Positions 60,735 to 64,000 of a stretch of 64,000 nucleotides of DNA are shown here, piece after piece. Location of the stretch: positions 1 through 64,000 of the forward strand of contig CAOLHI010002117.1 of assembly GCA_948474755.1 (NCBI GenBank), read 5' to 3'. Position numbers and translations under genes: made by a program. The notes under the pieces are model-generated. The model had not been told where the DNA came from. It did not search any database and worked only from the letters and a program-made list of their open reading frames with translations. Position 1 is the first letter of the stretch; each line of letters begins with the position of its first letter. Source of the DNA: Ctenosaura bakeri (taxonomy: Eukaryota > Chordata > Lepidosauria > Squamata > Iguanidae).

Positions 60735-60771
60735 CGTGGCTGCCAATCCTCAAGGGTCACTGATAGTGATT
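60735..60771 (-). CDS. DNM1: DNM1 cassette exon encoding the short 'b' tail (RITISDP)
   Basis: A 37-nt exon flanked by an acceptor (TTTCAG) and a donor (GTACGT). Joined in phase 2 it reads R-ITISDP then TGA, the exact end of the dynamin-1 xb isoform. With the preceding Pro this is the PRITIS(DP) PxIxIT-type motif that binds calcineurin. The stop lies 15 nt before the donor, so inclusion gives the short tail and turns the downstream exon into 3' UTR. Skipping gives one of the longer tails. Confidence 0.88.
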
Positions 60772-63700
60772 CTGAAAGACAACATGAGAGTGACAGGGCT
60801 GTTCAGACAATTGGAGGCAAGAGGCCACGCAGTTTGGAAAATGAAGGCACACACACAAACACACTTGCACACATGGATGCTTGTGGGGAAAGTGTCCTAA
60901 CCTGTGTTTGTGCATGCAACCATATACAAATTACACAGCCAGTCCAAAAATCCACGATCGCAGCCAGGAGCGGATGCTGCAGGTGGGCTACACCTTACCA
61001 AACCATCATTCTTCCACCAACACACACACACGTGGCTTTGACTCCTGCAAGGATTGCACTCCTACCACTCCCTACAAGTGAGCTCCCTTCAGGTGAGCTT
61101 TTCAGCTAAAAACAAAACAGAATTCAAGTACCTAGCATATTTATATTTAGTCAGCAAAAATGTTTTATTTTGCACAGTTGATTTGTTTTTTGACTAGGGT
61201 CTTCCTAGTGGCTGCCCCTTGGCTCTTGAATTCCCTTCCTAGGGTGCCTGTCACCGCTATCCTTTTGTCAGCAGGCATTTTTTTTTTTTAAATTCCAACA
61301 GGTTTTTGTGAACTGAAGAGTTTTAAAGGGAGGTCTTTTAACAGTGTACTGCATTGTTTTAACAATACTATTTTCAAATTGCTTTTCCAACGTTTTGATT
61401 GAATGTTTTAAATTGTTTTAGTGCTGTTAATATTTAAAATGTTATTTTTAATGTTGTTTTTTATTGGTATTTTTTAAAATTCTGTTGCATTTGTTTTAAT
61501 TTGTAAATCATCCTAAGTGCCAGTTCTGGGGAAAAGGTGGGACACAAATTAAAATTCTTGATAATAGGAACAATGCTCTATAAAAGAGAAGGATTGGCTC
61601 TGTGATTGTCACAAGTGTCAGCCAATCATCACATTGTGCAGCCAGCTGGAGAGAAATGGAAAAAAGAGAAGATGGCTTCATAATTCTTCCAAACACCAGC
61701 CATTCATCACTCTGCACAGTCACCTTTTCCAAACATGCAGACCTGTTGGTTCTTTAACTCTGCACATCTGAACAAAAATGAGTGAGTCTGGATCCACACC
61801 CAAGCTTTCTGGTCAAGGTATGTCTGTCTGCAGCCTAAAAATACTTCAATTACCATGTTAGAATGACTTTAATCTATTCAAATGATACTTTTTTCCCAAT
61901 TCCAGTCTCCTGTGAACGCAAGGTAATATACTGTCTTTACTTGCCTAGTGAGGATGTTAAAATACTGCTCTCTGATGGCGTGTGGTTTTGTTTTTTCAAA
62001 AGCATAAAACACACACTTAATTTGTGTACATTTCTAACCACATTAAAGTCATTCACACATATGCCAAAGAAGGGGTCACTCTTATTGTGTGAATGCAACC
62101 CTTAACAGACCTGTCCTTTTTAGATTACATGACTATTTTTCAAAACTGTTTTAAGAAGCTCCTGAAGAAAAATGTGTGAGACATTTTTTCCCTAAACTGT
62201 TGCACCTAGCATACTTAATGCAGGAGCAGACACAGTTTGCAATTAGTGATCCATGTATTTCTGGGCTTGCAATTTATTCTACAAAACAAAATGAAAGCAT
62301 TGATAGCATGCACATGTTTGGAAAATGCTAAAAAAAACCCTCACTGAGTATATTTCTAAAGTGCAGGAAACGCACTTTAGCCATTAAGGACATGCATCTA
62401 TTACTGTGCCCATTAGAAAAAAAACCAGGCCATAATGGCTAGGGATGAGATGGGCTCTAGCCCACCAACTCTTGGCAGATACCACATTGGGGAATGCTAG
62501 TTCACACCCTTGTGAACAGATTCATACACACACTCAGCCTCAAGACACACACAGGCTTGACATTCTAGAATGAAGTCTTGTTCTTTCATCTATACAAACA
62601 CACAGACACCTGAGAAGCTGATATATACTTCCTTTCAGACTCAAGTTGGGCTCCATTTCTCCTCCCAATGTGGGAAAGACAGAACTCTTTGTAAAAAAGA
62701 GGAACAAAAGAGGGGAAAAGAAGAAAGACAAACAGCAACAAATGAAGATGGTTGTCTGGTTACTTGTGGCTGAAGAATTTAGTCCAGCAGCCAAGTGTGG
62801 ACTGACTTATTCTATATACGAGAGATGGCACGAGGGACACTGAGTGGCCATCCACAGCCATGGGTCAATGGGAAGTGGGGCCCCTTGATGGAATGAAGGA
62901 GAGTTGAGAGAGAGAGAGAAAGAGAGAGACCAGGCTTCTATATACCCTTCAAAGAGCATTCAAGTTGGATACCTGAATACCATGAACAAGGCTTTTTTGA
63001 GCACTTTCTGAACAACTTGCATAGCCTTCCATGGACCAGAATTTACTTCAAGTCCAGAAAAGCTTAAAAGATTAAATGCATAAGGCAGCCTTCTTCAGCA
63101 ACCCATGTTTTGGGACTACAGCCTCCACCATCCCCAGCTGATGTGCTCCATTTCTGTGCCAGCTGGTGATAGCAGGAAATGCACTCTAACACATCTGAAA
63201 GGCATCAGATTGTGGAAGGCTGCTTTATGGTATTACACAAGACTTTTGGATGCTTTTTTTTCTGCAACAATATACTCCTACTGATGGAATTTGTCCAAAT
63301 TCTATTTATTTTGTTATTTATACCCCTATTCCTCTGCAGGAGTGATCTGCTCTGACTGGGAGCTGTGTCAACAACAGTACTTTCTTTCAGAACTGGAATG
63401 ACTCAAGGAAGCTACCTCCCATCTCAGTAAAAAAAAGACACAGAGTTGGCTGTCCCATCGCTTTTGTGACCTGCAACATCTGGCAACATCTGTGCAGTAG
63501 CTCATGAGCCTACTGGAGATTAGGCAATGGTGGGCATGGTTACCTTCTGTGTCCACAGAGAGTGTTGGAATAGATGGCTCTTTTGGTCCCTTCCAACTCT
63601 ATGCTTCTAAAATCATTCTAGGGACAAGAAAGGCAAGCCTTTGCACTTACCCAGAAGCCAGCTGTCTGGATGTCACTGTCTGTGCTCATGTTTCAAGATG

Positions 63701-64000
63701 TGTCTTGTTTGCTGCTCAGAGGGGCAGGAGATCAGAGGTATAATGATGTCCTCAAATAGCTGGACCAGAGGGGCAGTGAATGTGTACAAACATACACATA
63801 ACAGAAACACATCTGACTTTTTTTAACCCACTTTCTTGCTGCTGTGTGGGTGCACTCTGGAGAAACAAATGTGGAAACTGATCCCACAATGTTTGTTTTT
63901 CTAACATTATTCTTTTAGAGTGCCCTCACAGATAAAGCCCCTGAACCATTTGGCAGATAATCCAAAGTTTTACAAATGGGCTGTTGCATGAAGCTGGGAC
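60772..64000 (-). other. DNM1 intron, continues past the window edge
   Basis: No dynamin proline-rich exon is found here, so it lies to the right of the window. The stretch contains an L2-like LINE tail at about 61280-61555, a GA-rich simple repeat near 62905-62930, a dispersed 'gggactacagcctcc...' repeat at 63085-63230 and a CR1-like end at 63566-63605. Confidence 0.5.
61280..61555 (+). repeat. L2-like LINE 3' tail in the DNM1 intron
   Basis: 'gttttaacaatactattttc' and repeated 'attgttttaa' words end in 'tctggggaaaaggtgggaca' then 'caaattaaaat', the typical reptile LINE terminus. Confidence 0.5.

Noticed and set aside
60429..60746. Proline-rich minus-strand frame next to the RITISDP exon
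   Set aside because: It looks superficially like a dynamin proline-rich domain, but it has none of the PSRP/PPGVPSR motifs, lies downstream of a real stop and crosses a splice donor.

Overview
This window is vertebrate nuclear DNA, most likely from a squamate reptile (lizard or snake). Its genes are split into short exons with GT-AG introns. The spaces between exons hold many copies of a tRNA-headed SINE whose 3' end reads like ...GACTTGAAGGCACACAACAACA (the Sauria SINE pattern), CR1-type LINE tails and a BovB/RTE reverse-transcriptase remnant. This combination is typical of squamates. I cannot name the species.

Five genes lie in the order known from human 9q34.11: COQ4 (minus; only the 5' exons are in the window), TRUB2 (plus, complete, 8 coding exons, 335 aa), SWI5 (minus, complete, 5 coding exons, 160 aa), GOLGA2/GM130 (plus, complete, 28 coding exons, 1048 aa) and DNM1 (minus; only three alternative C-terminal exons and the 3' UTR). 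All reading frames were joined by hand at splice sites, and the phases agree at every junction inside TRUB2, SWI5 and GOLGA2. COQ4/TRUB2 and SWI5/GOLGA2 are head-to-head pairs. TRUB2/SWI5 and GOLGA2/DNM1 converge tail to tail. The encoded proteins do not form one pathway: COQ4 acts in mitochondrial coenzyme Q synthesis, TRUB2 in mitochondrial RNA pseudouridylation, SWI5 in RAD51-dependent recombination, GM130 in cis-Golgi tethering and dynamin-1 in synaptic endocytosis. The order is vertebrate synteny, not an operon.

Region by region: 1-2652 COQ4 exons 1-4; 2653-3950 shared COQ4/TRUB2 promoter interval, with two abutting CACGTG boxes near COQ4 and a nested repeat; 3951-13481 TRUB2, whose 4 kb intron 6 carries an intact UQCC4/CCSMST1-like coding exon on the same strand; 13482-14589 tail-to-tail gap; 14590-17271 SWI5, whose start codon lies inside a ZNF143-like motif; 17272-20920 repeats and a CpG-rich GOLGA2 promoter; 20921-50111 GOLGA2; 50112 to about 51845 its 3' UTR; about 53600-64000 the 3' end of DNM1.

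The most unusual items are the nested UQCC4-like gene or retrocopy in TRUB2, the three alternative dynamin-1 tails, the unresolved COQ4 exon 1 splice (the only phase-compatible donor joining to the best acceptor is a GC donor), and the cluster of ZNF143-like motifs at SWI5. I see no prokaryotic features, CRISPR array or wholly new multigene system.
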